Origin: Welwitschia mirabilis
Taxonomy: Eukaryota > Gnetophyta > Gnetopsida > Welwitschiales
Assembly: GCA_051453625.1 (NCBI GenBank)
Contig: JBOZIK010000001.1
Location: forward strand, 19,123,681-19,187,680
Length of the DNA stretch: 64,000 bases
Direction: 5' to 3'
In this document: piece after piece, positions 11,206-22,604 of the stretch
Layout of the letters: each line of letters begins with the position of its first letter
Position numbering within the stretch: position 1 is the stretch's first letter
Position numbers and translations under genes: made by a program
The notes under the pieces: model-generated
What the model was told of the DNA's origin: nothing
What the model saw: the letters and a program-made list of their open reading frames with translations, nothing else
The model's database searches: none

Positions 11206-11278
11206 CTAATTAGCTTTTAAGGTAATATTTTTTAAAGTGTTTTGTAAAGAAACAAGTTAAAAGTGTTTAAACCATTTT

Positions 11279-11775
11279 TTAAGACCTATATTTCTTATAG
11301 TAATAATTCATTTCTATGCAAGAAGGTTGGAGTTTTTCATATCTATGGTTGAATGTTTTTCTAAATGAGGAAAAATCCCTAAAGTATTGAGGATTATCAT
11401 CATAACTAAAAGAAGGTTGAAAATGAAATGCTAAAAAGAGGAAGGGAAAAAAAAAGGAAGGTTGAAAGAAGGAATGGGTCCTAGTTTCAAAAAAATCTTT
11501 CAAAGGTAAGTTCTTCTTTCTATCATTCAAGATTTCTTGAAGAGACTTACTTTTTCTACNNNNNNNNNNACAAAAATTTCACATAAAGGTCTCTTACCAT
11601 CCGTGGACTCATTCTTCAATTGTAAATTCCTCTTTCTTTTAGCAAGGATTTCATGTAGAGGCCTTTTTTCCTCCATAGAAGTATCCTTTTCTAATGGAAA
11701 ATTCTTTCTTATTTATCTAAAACTTTCACATAAAGTTATTTTGTCTTTGATAAAACCAAGCTTTAGCAACACTAA
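11279..11775 (-). pseudogene. Minus-strand frame with 24-25-residue tandem repeat
   Basis: Reading the minus strand from about 11775 to 11470 gives four copies of one peptide unit: DKITLCESF..IRKNFPLEK, EKRPLHEILAKRKRNLQLKN, GKRPLCEIF (then the 10-N gap) and EKVSLQEILNDRKKNLPLKD. The shared pattern is K-[RIV]-[PTS]-L-x-E-[IS]-x then R-K-x-N-[LF]-x-L-[KE]. The DNA period is 72-75 bp (unit starts on the plus strand at 11578, 11650 and 11725). Conservation at the amino-acid level with codon-sized spacing suggests a once-translated repeat. After the repeats the frame continues to 11279 with a Phe/Ser-rich, non-repetitive tail. One in-frame stop lies in the first unit. I do not recognise the protein. 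Confidence 0.4.
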
Positions 11776-11799
11776 ATAAGTATGTGATAGATGAATGTT

Positions 11800-13300
11800 T
11801 TAGATAGAAATTTTCAAAATCACAGTAAAGCACAAGGAGTAGATCAATTTATTAAATCTAATTACTAAAAGTAAATGATATAAAAAAAAGAAGATATATT
11901 ATGATCAAATAAGAGAAATCAAGCAAATCTTATAAAGTCAAAACTTGATACTATATTACAACATCAAAAGAAGGTAACACATTCAAAGAATAATATCACC
12001 TTGCTTTTGATGTAGAATCTAATCTTTCAAAGACTCACTTTCTTTTCCAAAATTTCAAGATCCTTTTAAACACTGGCATTAAACTGTTGTACTTATTTAA
12101 TGTGTAGGTTAGATCTTAAAAAATTCTTAAGTTATGGTAAGCAAACACATAGGATATAGAGTGAGTTAATCTAGGATCATAAACTTAAAGAAGCAAATGA
12201 GTTAGAGAATATATGATTCTTTGAGAAAAGGAAAGATAAGATGAGAGAAGATTTTATGTTTTTAATATTTAAGAAATAAACATGAATAATGCAAATAATA
12301 AAATTCAGTAGGATAAATGCAAATGAAAGTGGAAATGCTATGAGATGAAAATGCAAATCCTAAATGCAATCAACTAATGTTTTTGCCAACTTGTTATCAC
12401 CTAAGTTGGCCCTCATCCTCTATATCAAAATTAGATTTAATATGTAATAATATTTAATTAACATCACCATAAAGTATAAGTAATACAGAGAGAGTATGAG
12501 TTTGAGAAAAAGAAAGTACATTTTATTAACTTTTAAAATAATGTATTTTATTACATCCTCTTGTAAATAGTAGTTTCTCAATGGAAGAGACAAATCTCAA
12601 TACTAAGGAGACATCTTTTATAAATGAATGGACCCCCTTACCTAAGGTTCTCCTATTACAAGCTACTTTGATGTCAAAGCTAGGATCAGGCAATGTGAGG
12701 CCTAACGGGTTTTATATAAGTTTGGATGGTAGACTAATTTAGCTAAATGATAAACTTGAAATAATCTCATTACCTTTTTAGCTAGAAAATAGACTTGGAC
12801 AATTACATTATGATTTTAAGTAAAAGAAAAAACTAGTTATTCATCACCCACTAGACTTCATCCTCTAATGATTTATCTTTTATTAGTAGGAGAAATCTAA
12901 TTGTGGGTGGAATTTGATTGCTTTTGTCTTTAGATGTTTTTCCTCTAGTTCTTTTTATTCTACATGTTTGTACTCTAATTCTTCATCCTCTAATGCTTTG
13001 TCCTCTAGTGCTTTATCAAATGTTTCATAATTACTCAATTTTAATCCAAATATGATTAATTTTGATATTTTACCTTTTACATTCAAAAATAGTCAAGTCA
13101 ATCATTATTCATGTCAAAATTAAAATAAAATATCAACTATGTCTGGAGAAAAACCTTTTTAATTTAACAACATCTAACTTTATTTCTTGCAATAAATAAA
13201 GGGAACTAAACATTATTATAAAATATTTTAAAGATGCAAAATTATTTGGCCATTTCCTAGGCCTCCACAATTCTAGAAAACTATCATTAGAAAGATAATT
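11800..13300. other. AT-rich intergenic DNA, no gene seen
   Basis: Only short chance frames (for example 13133-13315, minus) were seen. No LTR ends, tRNA-like boxes or conserved protein blocks could be recognised. It may include the ORF2 side of the minus-strand LINE relic next to it, but no RT motif is legible. Confidence 0.4.
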
Positions 13301-14440
13301 GAAATTGGTTATCATTTCAGAGATCTTCCTTCATTTCCTTCTCTATATTTCCCTTATGCATATTAGGTTAAACCATTTGTACTATAATGTTTTTCACTAG
13401 GGTGTCCGCCTTGCTCACTTGTGGCATGTCTTCACAATGCTCAGTATGTGTACTATTTATTCCTTCATATTTGGATAGACTTACAGGAATCTAATCTACT
13501 CCTTTTCTAAGCTCTTCCTATTGTAAGTCTCCTCTAGTGTCTCTAGGGGTTTCTTTGGCTTTTCTTCTGATAGAATGTCAAACTTGTTTATCTTAGAAAA
13601 TGGAGAACTGTTTAGAATAGAAGCTGGCTTCTTCCTTCTGCTCTTCTTTTTCACCTTCTACCTTCCTTATTAGCATCCTCTTTTTTTCCATTGATCTCAT
13701 ATTTCTTGCATCTATCTACTATGTGTTCATTTGCTTCACATTTGAAACATTGGATGAGATGTTCTCTATTTCTAGTTTAAAGACTAATTGTTCTCATTAC
13801 ATATCCAAGATTATCTTACTAGCTTTAAAGTTTTTCAGCTTCATATAGATACATATCCTAGTTAATTCCATTGTTGTCATATAATTTGTACTTTTATTCA
13901 CATAGATGAACTCACTCATCATATTATCTAGTTGCTTGAAAAACTCAGGGTGCCATATCTCTGGATGAGGATTTCAAATATGTATCCATATTGACATCAT
14001 TTCAAATATGTTGGCCTTCATGAAGGCTAACCTTCATTTGCAAAACACTATGATCCAATTGATAACATTTTGTTCATATATTATTTTAAGTCAAATACAA
14101 AATAAAGAAGACCATTACAAAGAAAGACTATGTTTCATGTAGCTAGAAACTTCTAATCACACTAGAGTCTAAACTTTTTAATGAATGATAGTCCTCCTGA
14201 ATACTAAAGATTCTCAATCAGGTTATTATTGAAATAATATTCAAGGTTTCTTGAGTAGCATTCTATAATTTTTATCCTAATGATTAAACCCTTGTGTTGA
14301 AAGTCAAACTCCAAATTTGAAAATCTTTGCTGTTTGCCTTCCCTAATAAATCTGCATAGGTTTTAAACCTTGCAGATTCAGTTGCCATTTTCTGAGCTTT
14401 ATCCTACTCCCTAAAGATGAAATTTACTGCTTGCTACCTA
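13300..14440 (-). pseudogene. LINE ORF1 relic (DUF4283-type with CCHC knuckle)
   Basis: On the minus strand a stop-broken frame reads MATESARFKTYADLLGK near 14400-14350, then IFEMMSIWIH and HPEIWHPEFFKQLDNMMSEF (about 14010-13900), a MELTRICIYMKLKNF segment, and finally a knuckle CFKCEANEHIVDRC at 13708-13749 with intact C-x2-C-x4-H-x4-C spacing, followed by a Lys/Glu-rich tail. The order R-x-W-l-P-x-x-F, long linker with T-R-I-C-[IV], and CCHC matches ORF1 of plant L1-type LINEs (DUF4283 proteins), a nucleic-acid chaperone. Several stops and frameshifts make it inactive. The ORF2 endonuclease and RT expected further along the minus strand (below 13300) are not recognisable. Confidence 0.5.
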
Positions 14441-14899
14441 CTGTTGAAGCTCCTTCTACCTTGGATGCCTCAAATCCTCTTAAGCCTATCCTTTATGTTT
14501 TTAGGGGTTATAATACACTAGTAAAAAAAACTCCCTAAGGAATAGAAAAACTGATATAAGGCTTTAACACTCATGTTGTGTCCTTTTAGGTTTCCACAAC
14601 ATTTGTATCACTAAAGATCCTATTGAAATAGCATGATAATAATACATTACTTATGGTCTCCCATCACTACTCCACTTTTCTCTACTTATGCATATGAATG
14701 AAGAAGCATCATCTGAGGTGTTTCCTATAGTGTGCATTACCAGTGCCTGTGAAACCCTTCTCTTATGACAACTTTAAACCCTAAACCCTAGCTCATCTTA
14801 GCTTTTTTCTACTTCTCAACCTTATCTAACATTAAAATATTTAATTTACTAAATTTTAATAAGCTAAAATTGTAAAACTTAGAGTATCATTACTTTTGT

Positions 14900-16250
14900 A
14901 CATTTAGAGTATATTTTCTATGACATAGAATCATTAAACTTTTTGTATTATTATTGATGATCTTATTTCAAACTATCAAATCTCTTCTTTAATGAATAAA
15001 ATAATTTTTTAGTTCTAGCAATAATCCATCAATAAATTCCATGTAAATTTCCTTTTCCATATCACCATGTAATAATGCTATTTTAATAAATAAGAATATG
15101 CTTTAATGAAAGTTTAATAAGTCTAAGTATTTCACTTAAGTTAATACCTAGTTTATGACTGAAACTCTATACAACTAGCCTTGTTTTCTTTTATAATTAA
15201 TCTTTATCTTTTTTTAATGGCTTAGACTCACCTACATCTTAAAGCCTTATCCTCTTCTAAAAAAGAAACTAAATTATATGTATTAGTTTGTTTTGAAGAT
15301 TGTACTTCCTCATCCATGATCATTTTTTACTTGTCTAAATCTGGAAACAAAATATTATTTTTATACATATTTCACTCTTATTTATTATTATATATCACAT
15401 AATGAAAATAAGAATAATATCTCATAAGTGTTCTAATGGATCTCATGGATCAATTAAAATAATGACAAGAGTAACAAGGCTTTCCTTATTATCCTTTACA
15501 TCGAGAACAATAGGCTGGTTCTGTTTAAGTTGATCAAATTTAATATGTTGACCCTTATCATCATTAGAACATCTCACAGGTTTTTGTAGGGTGCCAGAAT
15601 CAAATTTTTCTAGTTTTTTAATTATCATCCTATAGTCTATAATACATAAAACTAATATCACATTATGAAAAAATACAATTTGATATCCCATGTGATTTCA
15701 CAGCCTATATTCAAAAACTATCTTCTTGATAGCAAAATAATGCAAATTTTCTATCATGCTACTCTAACTTTTATTTAGTATGTAAATGGACATACTTTTT
15801 ATAACCAGACACATGTAAATAAGATAGTGAGAGAGAACTTTCACTTCAAAGAAGTTTTGGAATCATTCTATCTACTACAACATGAAAAGTAAAAATGATG
15901 AATTATGTTGTTATTCTAGGAACTTTTACCTAGAAAAACTTGAGAACACTTAACTATGTGAACATTGATATTGATCATTCTAAAATATTGTTATTGTATC
16001 TTTTACCTATGCCATTATTTTATCATGTTTTATAAGAGTAAACATTTGTGAAATACCTATCTCTAAAAGAATTAAACAAACTCGTAAGAGATGTACTCAC
16101 CTCCATTATCAATTATTAATTATTTAATTTGCTACCAAACTTGCTTTTTACTCTTTCTTCAAATTCATTGAATTTATTTGAAACTTGATACTTTAAATTC
16201 AAAGAAGACAAACAATTCCTTCCAATATATATTTAAAAAAATAATAGAAT
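14900..16250 (-). mobile_element. Ty1/copia element relic: integrase and reverse transcriptase
   Basis: Minus-strand blocks in copia order are visible. Near 16110-16077 an integrase segment reads IDNGGEYISYEF, matching the copia D-N-G-G-E-[YF] catalytic block. At about 15830-15690 come LSLSYLHVSGYKKYVHLHTK and CYQEDSF, the conserved C-terminal integrase L-x-x-L-x-V-F-G-C-K motif region, with a linker frame at 15443-15691. At 15079-15036 the RT segment ALLHGDMEKEIYMEF corresponds to the invariant A-F-L-H-G-x-L-x-E-E-[IV]-Y-M. Stops occur every few dozen codons. Gag and protease would lie above 16250 but are not clear, and no LTRs were found, so this is an internal remnant. The absence of RNase H below 14900 supports truncation. 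Confidence 0.65.
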
Positions 16251-16885
16251 ACAAATCATCAACCAAAAAATAAGACACAAAGGAGTAAATATATCCAAAT
16301 AAATACTATCTAACTATCTTTCTTTTCTACCTAAACTCTATTTCTTAAAAGCAATTTTTTTAAAAAAAACTCAATAGCACAATTGTGAAAAATATTAATG
16401 AAATATAAGAAAAGTAATATATTTTTGTAAGAAACTACATCCATAAACATTTTTATGCTATTTCTTAGTCTTTAGTGCCATGAATAGACATAATTTGGAA
16501 TAGCAGTCATTACTTAGCCTATAGCAATCTTAGTCTCTCAATAAGTATGAGTTCCTTCCTTCTTTTCATGCATCAATGTCACCACACCATTGTCACCCTT
16601 TTATTGTCCACTTTCTTGAATGATTACACACCTAAGATCATCTAACATCTTAAAATAAATTAGATTCTTAAATACATAAGCTATACAACACACATTTTTT
16701 AAGGCAATGGTCTAGGTCCTTTTTTGTTATAAAATAAGAAAACCCATGTACATGACCTTACAAGGTTTGTCATCTTCCAAAGAGTTTTTGCTACTAGAAA
16801 TAGTCTCATATGAAAATAAATATTTCCTATGTGAGTATACATGAAAAAATACTCCTTAATTAACAATCCAAACATTAGGATAAAA

Positions 16886-17043
16886 GTATATGAATAGATT
16901 GGCTTCTCAACATGTAATAAGAAAAATAATTGTAGCTTCATCTTCAAAATTAAACTTATATTAGGTATATGAATAGATTGGATTCTCAACTTGTAATAAG
17001 AAAAATAATCGTAGCTTCATCTTCAAAATTAAACTTATATTAG
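16886..17043. repeat. 79-bp direct tandem duplication
   Basis: The segment 16886-16964, starting GTATATGAATAGATTGG, is repeated immediately at 16965-17043 with three mismatches by eye (C to A, A to T and T to C). It is the youngest-looking simple duplication in the first 20 kb. It extends an otherwise meaningless minus-strand frame ending at 16989. Confidence 0.85.
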
Positions 17044-17049
17044 TTGTTA

Positions 17050-18430
17050 TTCTCTTATGTATTCTTTGATTCTTTTCTTTTTCTCTTATTTTTTATGGCA
17101 TGACAATATTTTCTAATGTGTATTTCTTTTTTCAATTCTATTAAGAAAACTTACCATATTCAACAAACTTAATTTTACTTTTACTTATGTTACATTCTTT
17201 ATCTCTAAACTATGAATAACCATTGTTAGCAGTGGTAGCCAACACTTGTTGTAGGATTCACTAATATAAGTCATTTGTCTATAGTTTTCAACATAAAAAA
17301 AACATATTTAAAAAAAATAAAAGGGAGTTTTTAGATTGAAAATTTTAGTTGGTGCAATGGTCAATTTCATTTATGTAGTCTTCTAGCTATTAAGCAAATA
17401 ACTAGAAATAGCTATTACATAGAGGTTTTTTGAAAATAGAGCTTGCACATCATCTAGTTACATAAATATTTAATTCATATCATCTAAATGGAATTATGAA
17501 CATGAACCCTCCTTCATCCCAATCTTAAAAACTCTATTCACTATATAAGACTAGTTCTTATTGGGAAAATTTTACACTTACGGGGAGCCATGCCCACTTG
17601 GGATGGGGATTCATGTTGTTGTGAGATTCTAGTTCTATTGGTTGTTTGATCAAAATGTTACTTTAATTTCTTCCACAATTAGGAGGAATCCTCTATTTTA
17701 CATAAAAATGTAAAATTCTATTGTGGAGATAAAGGAAAATCAAGGGCAATAACTTCTTGCCATTTTGGTCCACTCTACATTAGACATTACTTGAGGCTTA
17801 ATTGTTACTTTATCTCCTAAGATCAAATCATAGTTTTGTAATAGAATGTCTTCCGTCAAGATATCATGCAATCCTCCTCCTCCTTCCTACTATAAAGTAA
17901 GAGTAAAATGATAAACAATTTAAAAGGAACAAATAAAGAATAGATATAATTACATTGTTAAACCTCTAATTTAAGGGAAAACATGCATGAAAAGTAAGTA
18001 TAGAATTCTATTGAGTACCAAGAAGAAAAAGTACAAGGCATATAAGCATGCACTAGGTACTTTGAAGTAAGAAAGAGATTAGATTTTTATCATATAGTTA
18101 AAACACATTTTTTCTTTAGTTTGAAAAGGAAAAACAAAATTGATTTGGAAAAGGATCATCATCATCTAGTACACTTCTGTATCTACATGAGTCTTTGATC
18201 TTATAACATCCTTCTCTTACTTAATATCTGCAATATTATTTTGTCTAAGAAAGTTCCATCGATGATCATTTTAGTAATAGAATTAGTAAAAAGTGACTTA
18301 ATGTATTTGCAGAGATCCTTGTCAATATTCGTCTAAATGACAAGAAGCAAAAAGATCCAACAATTTTTTCAATATGCTTTAGTGAAATCAAGCTTAGAAA
18401 AAAAAGCTTCATTAACTATGTCTATTTCCT
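17050..18430. other. AT-rich DNA, no gene seen
   Basis: This may include the gag end of the adjacent minus-strand copia relic, but no zinc knuckle or protease DSG motif could be read. A slightly GC-richer patch near 17575-17620 (ACGGGGAGCCATGCCCACTT) stands out without explanation. Confidence 0.35.
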
Positions 18431-18515
18431 AGGCCTCATCTTATAGTGTAATTGGCAATGGACTCTTGGCTAGTAACAATATGCACTTATGGTTGAGGTT
18501 CAAATCCCCACAAAA
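18431..18515 (+). repeat. SINE-like tRNA-related head (class II spacing)
   Basis: An A-box-like TAGTGTAATTGG (18444-18455) and a B-box-like GGTTCAAATCC (18497-18507) lie 53 nt apart, the spacing of a tRNA with a long variable arm. No complete cloverleaf is evident, so this is a candidate SINE head or tRNA-derived relic, not a tRNA gene. Confidence 0.3.
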
Positions 18516-18559
18516 TTATTGCCTATTCTAATCTTGTATGGGTCAAGATTTTACTACAT

Positions 18560-19690
18560 TTACTTCCCAGTGAAGGTCATAACATAGCTATAAAAACATT
18601 ATTAAAAAAATAAAGCAAAGAATAAGAATATCATTATTTTCTAGGAGAATAATTATATGAAGTCATCATTTAATCTTATTAATAATGATGTCGATAACAA
18701 CTATATATGAAATTATCAAAAGGATTATCATCTACTAGTTATTAATTTCATATTTGCTAGTTCCTTCAAGAATAAATTTAATACTTTCAAGAATTTATAC
18801 ATCCCTAAGATTTTTTATATCTTTAAGCTTATAAACACATTATATAAAAGTTCACATCTATAAAGGGATAGAGATTTTTATAAAATTTAATTGGACATGT
18901 ATCTATATCTAAAGCTACATTAGTTGAGATACCATTCAAGGTTTTAAAAAGATTCCTATAGAAAAGGCCTAATCAACTTTGAGAATATTAATGTTAGAGG
19001 GAGTTATGTGTAGTAATACTTCTTTCAAGTTCATACGTTAATGTCTTAAGTACTAAAAGTGTGAGTTAAACTTTTGAGATATTCTTTTGGGTGTCATAAC
19101 ACACATGGACTTTGGATTGAATGCTAAAGATAATGACCATTTTTATTTTTTTAATCTTAATTACATTAAAGTAGAAGGTAGTAGCATGATATTCTTAGTT
19201 GATCTCATTAAGTCTAGAAGTTAATTTGAATTCTTATGCTTAGTGAACCCGAATTTATCTTAAATAAGACACAATAGAATCATGTATTTCTATACAACAT
19301 TAATAGTAATCTTCCTATCAAGTACCTAATAATATGAACCTATCACTAGTCTAAGAATATGAAACGTTATCTTGTAAAAAACCACATTTATTCTTCTTCT
19401 CTATTATATTGATTTCTAAGTGTAAAGTAAGGTCGCAAGACATAGAAAGATGTCAATCATCAAGTACAAAATTTTTAATGCTTAAGATGTTATCATAAGG
19501 ACAACATAGTGTAACAAATATTTTAGATTTAATATTATATGTAATTACTAATTGCAAGATCATATGATAAGAGTTTATGTTCCAAGGCAATCCCAAAGAA
19601 CTTTTATTAGGTTATGAAGCAGTAAAAGGGGTTGTCCAATTATTATGACAAGTTATAGATCAGATTAGAGGAGACATGAAGAAATAACAA
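18560..19690. other. AT-rich DNA, no gene seen
   Basis: No coding block, LTR end or RNA gene could be recognised on either strand. Confidence 0.35.
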
Positions 19691-19699
19691 TGAATAGAG

Positions 19700-20950
19700 T
19701 TTAAGGAAAATTCCAAATGATGATGTGTACATATCCAAGATGACATTAAGGGAAAGAAATCAATGTTTAAATGGAAGAATTTGATAAGGGGAAATAGGGA
19801 AAAAAAAAATCTTTTCAAATGAAATCTCTTTTACTTTCATTGAAAGGGACTTATAGGCTTTTTCATCTTGAAAGTTAATGAAGTCGACTTTTGTTTTATG
19901 GGTTTTAATACACATCTAGTACTATAGTGACATGTTAAAGTCTTTTTAATGAAAATTGGTAATTAAAGTTCCATAGCATCTATTTTTTTATACTTGTGTT
20001 TTCTTTATTTATTTCTTGTTCATCTCTTTCTTTATTTCTTGTCCCCCATTTTCATCATTCTACTATACACTCTACATCAGCTAGTATTATAGCTTGTTTT
20101 ATTAACTTTTCTTATAAGTAAAAATAATGATACACAAATTGAGGATTTTATGTTATTATTATTATTTTCACGTTATAACATTAACAGTGTGATATTTTGA
20201 AGTTTTACAAGGTGAAGGAAATGAAGCGAGGGCATCCTCATGAGATTTGGAAATATGTGTTTATGGAATATTCATAGAAAAATAGAAATGTTAGTTAAAG
20301 ATTTCAATGATTTTATAGCTTAGAATTATACTTAGTTTGTATTCATAAACCAACCGCAATGGTCACATCTATAAGTTGTGTTCAGTTTTATAGCTAGAGG
20401 TTGTGTTGGAAGGGTGATTAACGAATCAAAATCTTAGTCCATTAGCCTTGAAGAGATTTCTATTAAATAGTTAACTAATTACTTAAAATTTCATCTAAAT
20501 CAAAGTTGGTTAATTAACAATCTAAGAAGAATCAACCAATGATTACAACCAAGAGGGAAATGCAAACATAACAATAAGAAGATAGATAGATAAAGAGAAA
20601 TTTGAAAGGGTAAGTACACAAGTGTCTAAGAAGAAGAAAATAAGTCAGTGTGACAAATTCTAATTAAAGAAGATGGAAATGAATTAGTTTCAAAGTAAAA
20701 TATCTTTCCACTGGAAAGGATTTTTTGGTTGCTTCATCTAGGAAGTAAATTGAATATCGTTCCTCCTCTTAAAGTTGTATTATGTAGGTAGGATTATAAT
20801 TGTAATGGTTATTGTAATTATTTAATGAAAACTTGTAATTGAAGTTCTGGGCATCTATTCCTTAATTCCTCTGATGTCATACTTTATGTTTTTTCTATCC
20901 CATTTACATATTTTTGTTATATCTCTACATTAATTATAGGACTAATGTTA
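19700..20950. repeat. Pair of related LTR-like blocks (about 19826-20110 and 20698-20950)
   Basis: Two direct, diverged blocks share TTTCATTGAAAGG / CCACTGGAAAGG, a TTCATCTxGGAAGT segment, then TTTAATGAAAAxTTGGTAATT and GTTC-x4-GCATCTATT. They are about 870 bp apart. This could be a short LTR element or two solo copies of one LTR family. No primer-binding site or polypurine tract was confirmed between them. Confidence 0.35.
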
Positions 20951-20975
20951 AGTGTCTAAAGAATTATAAGCCAAT

Positions 20976-21085
20976 GGAGTGGTAGTTCAATTGGTTAGAT
21001 ACTTATCCTCCATTTAGGAAGTCATGGATTTGAATCTTTGGATGCTTAGCTTGGCATACTATAAGGTCTTAGGTTGTGATAAAAT
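20976..21085 (+). repeat. tRNA-derived SINE, copy 1
   Basis: The A-box-like TAGTTCAATTGG (20983-20994) and B-box-like GGATTTGAATC (21026-21036) start 43 nt apart, as in a class I tRNA. Between them TCCT and AGGA can pair as an anticodon-like stem. The body continues ATACTATAAGGTCTTAGG (21057-21074). The same head and tail, diverged, occur on the minus strand at 28875-28980. The shared non-tRNA tail makes a SINE more likely than two tRNA pseudogenes. Confidence 0.55.
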
Positions 21086-22072
21086 CATTGTCTTGGACGA
21101 TCACAGTGGCTATACTTCTTGGAAGGTACAGCTACAAAAACTTTCAAATTCGATATCCAGTTTCCTCAAAGAATTGTAAGAATTCATATTGCATAAGTTC
21201 CAAAATTCTCAATATCGTTAGCATCAAGAGAATAATCATCAAGCTCAAAATTTATCAAGACTATTAACATCCATTTAAAATTTTTGAGACGTTCCCCATA
21301 TAATAAATAAGAAGTTAAGGAACCAGCATTAATTAAAAGTGTCTCTTATTTGGGTTGTATCATATACATATACATGATAATTTTCAATTTGAAAAATTAT
21401 TCATTTAAATTTGTCATTATGAAAATTGGCAAACTAGTGGGGTTTGAAGCCAAATCTTGTATTTGAGATTTTGTGTAATGTTGAAATGTTGTAAAGGAGG
21501 ATTAGCTCTTAATAGTCTATTTACATTTTGTAATTAAAAGTAAGACCTATGAACAAATGAGAAAGCAAGACACATAGCTAAGTAAAGAATAAGATGTAAG
21601 GCATCAAGATTGGATTGAGTTAAAACACTAATCCTATTTAGAGGGCTTGAATCCTTGCATATTATATAGTGGCAAGTTCATTTTCATTTCAAACAATAAA
21701 GCTCTTTCTTCTGTTGCGGATATTTCTCTCAATCTTTGAGAGTTTTACAATGTAAATTTGCATGTCTTGTGTCTTTTCTTGTTTTTTAGCTTTTTTATTT
21801 TTTAATTCATCACTGTTTTTATTATTGTCATTGTGCATAAACTTTGATTTTTCACAAAATTGATATTAGAGAATGAGGTTTTAATTCTTGTGTTTTAGTA
21901 ATTACTTGAATACGAAAGTAATGTAAAGGGTCGAAGAATGCAAACCTAGGGTTTTTAATCCATAGAATCCATGCAGATCTCTGGGGACATGCAGTCTGAA
22001 CTTAGATGAATTGCAACTTCTTCTAAAATTATGGTTGATTATTTTTTTCTTCCCTTGTAAAGTCTTGATTCA

Positions 22073-22600
22073 ATGGGAGCCACAAATACAAATATGGCTA
22101 TTATTTAAAAGTTTGATGAAAGGCATTATGACCTATGAGGATGAAATCACAAATCTATTATATAAGAAAGGGTGGTACGTTGTTCTTCTTGGAAAACTTT
22201 CATCTCTGTCTCACGAGGAATGGTTGAAGCTTAATTACATGGCACTTGGCTTAGTCTAGATGTGAATAACTAATTCAATCTTAATGAACGACCAAAAAGA
22301 ATAGATTATGCTAGGGTTATTAAAAGATAAATCCGTGTTTCTAGACTATGAATGCATGCAACATGGTTTATCTTTTCACAAAGTTTCACTGAACGGATAT
22401 ACAAGAACCTGAGAGGTGTCCGATTTCTTAATATGATTCAATGCTACAATGGTAGATCTAGAAGCAGTAGGTTACAATGTTTTTGGTGAACGTTCATTAA
22501 TTTTCTAGAGTGCCCTATCAAAATGCTATGGTCATGTAATCACAATAATTAGTACTAACACCGTTATAGCCGATGAAGTTGCTAGTGTGTTTAAGATAAA
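22073..22600 (+). pseudogene. Copia gag (UBN2-type) relic
   Basis: From ATG at 22073 the frame reads MGATNTNMAII, stop, KFDERHYDL, then YARVIKR and FTERIYKNLRG in shifted frames. The start N-x-x-I-x-K-F-D-G-x-x-Y-x-x-W is the classic N-terminus of copia gag in plants. It is broken by stops and a frameshift and interrupted by the nested element at 22605. Its C-terminal zinc knuckle reappears at 24150-24191 beyond that insertion. Confidence 0.45.
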
Positions 22601-22604
22601 GGAA

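Noticed and set aside
14763-14790. Telomere-like AAACCCTAAACCCTA
   Set aside because: Only two units; common in plant intergenic and 5' leader sequence and not an array.
16699-16989. 96-codon minus-strand frame as a gene
   Set aside because: No known motif, and part of it is the 79-bp duplicated sequence.
20976-21046. A functional tRNA gene
   Set aside because: Boxes fit but acceptor stem and anticodon loop do not form properly, and the non-tRNA tail is shared with another copy.
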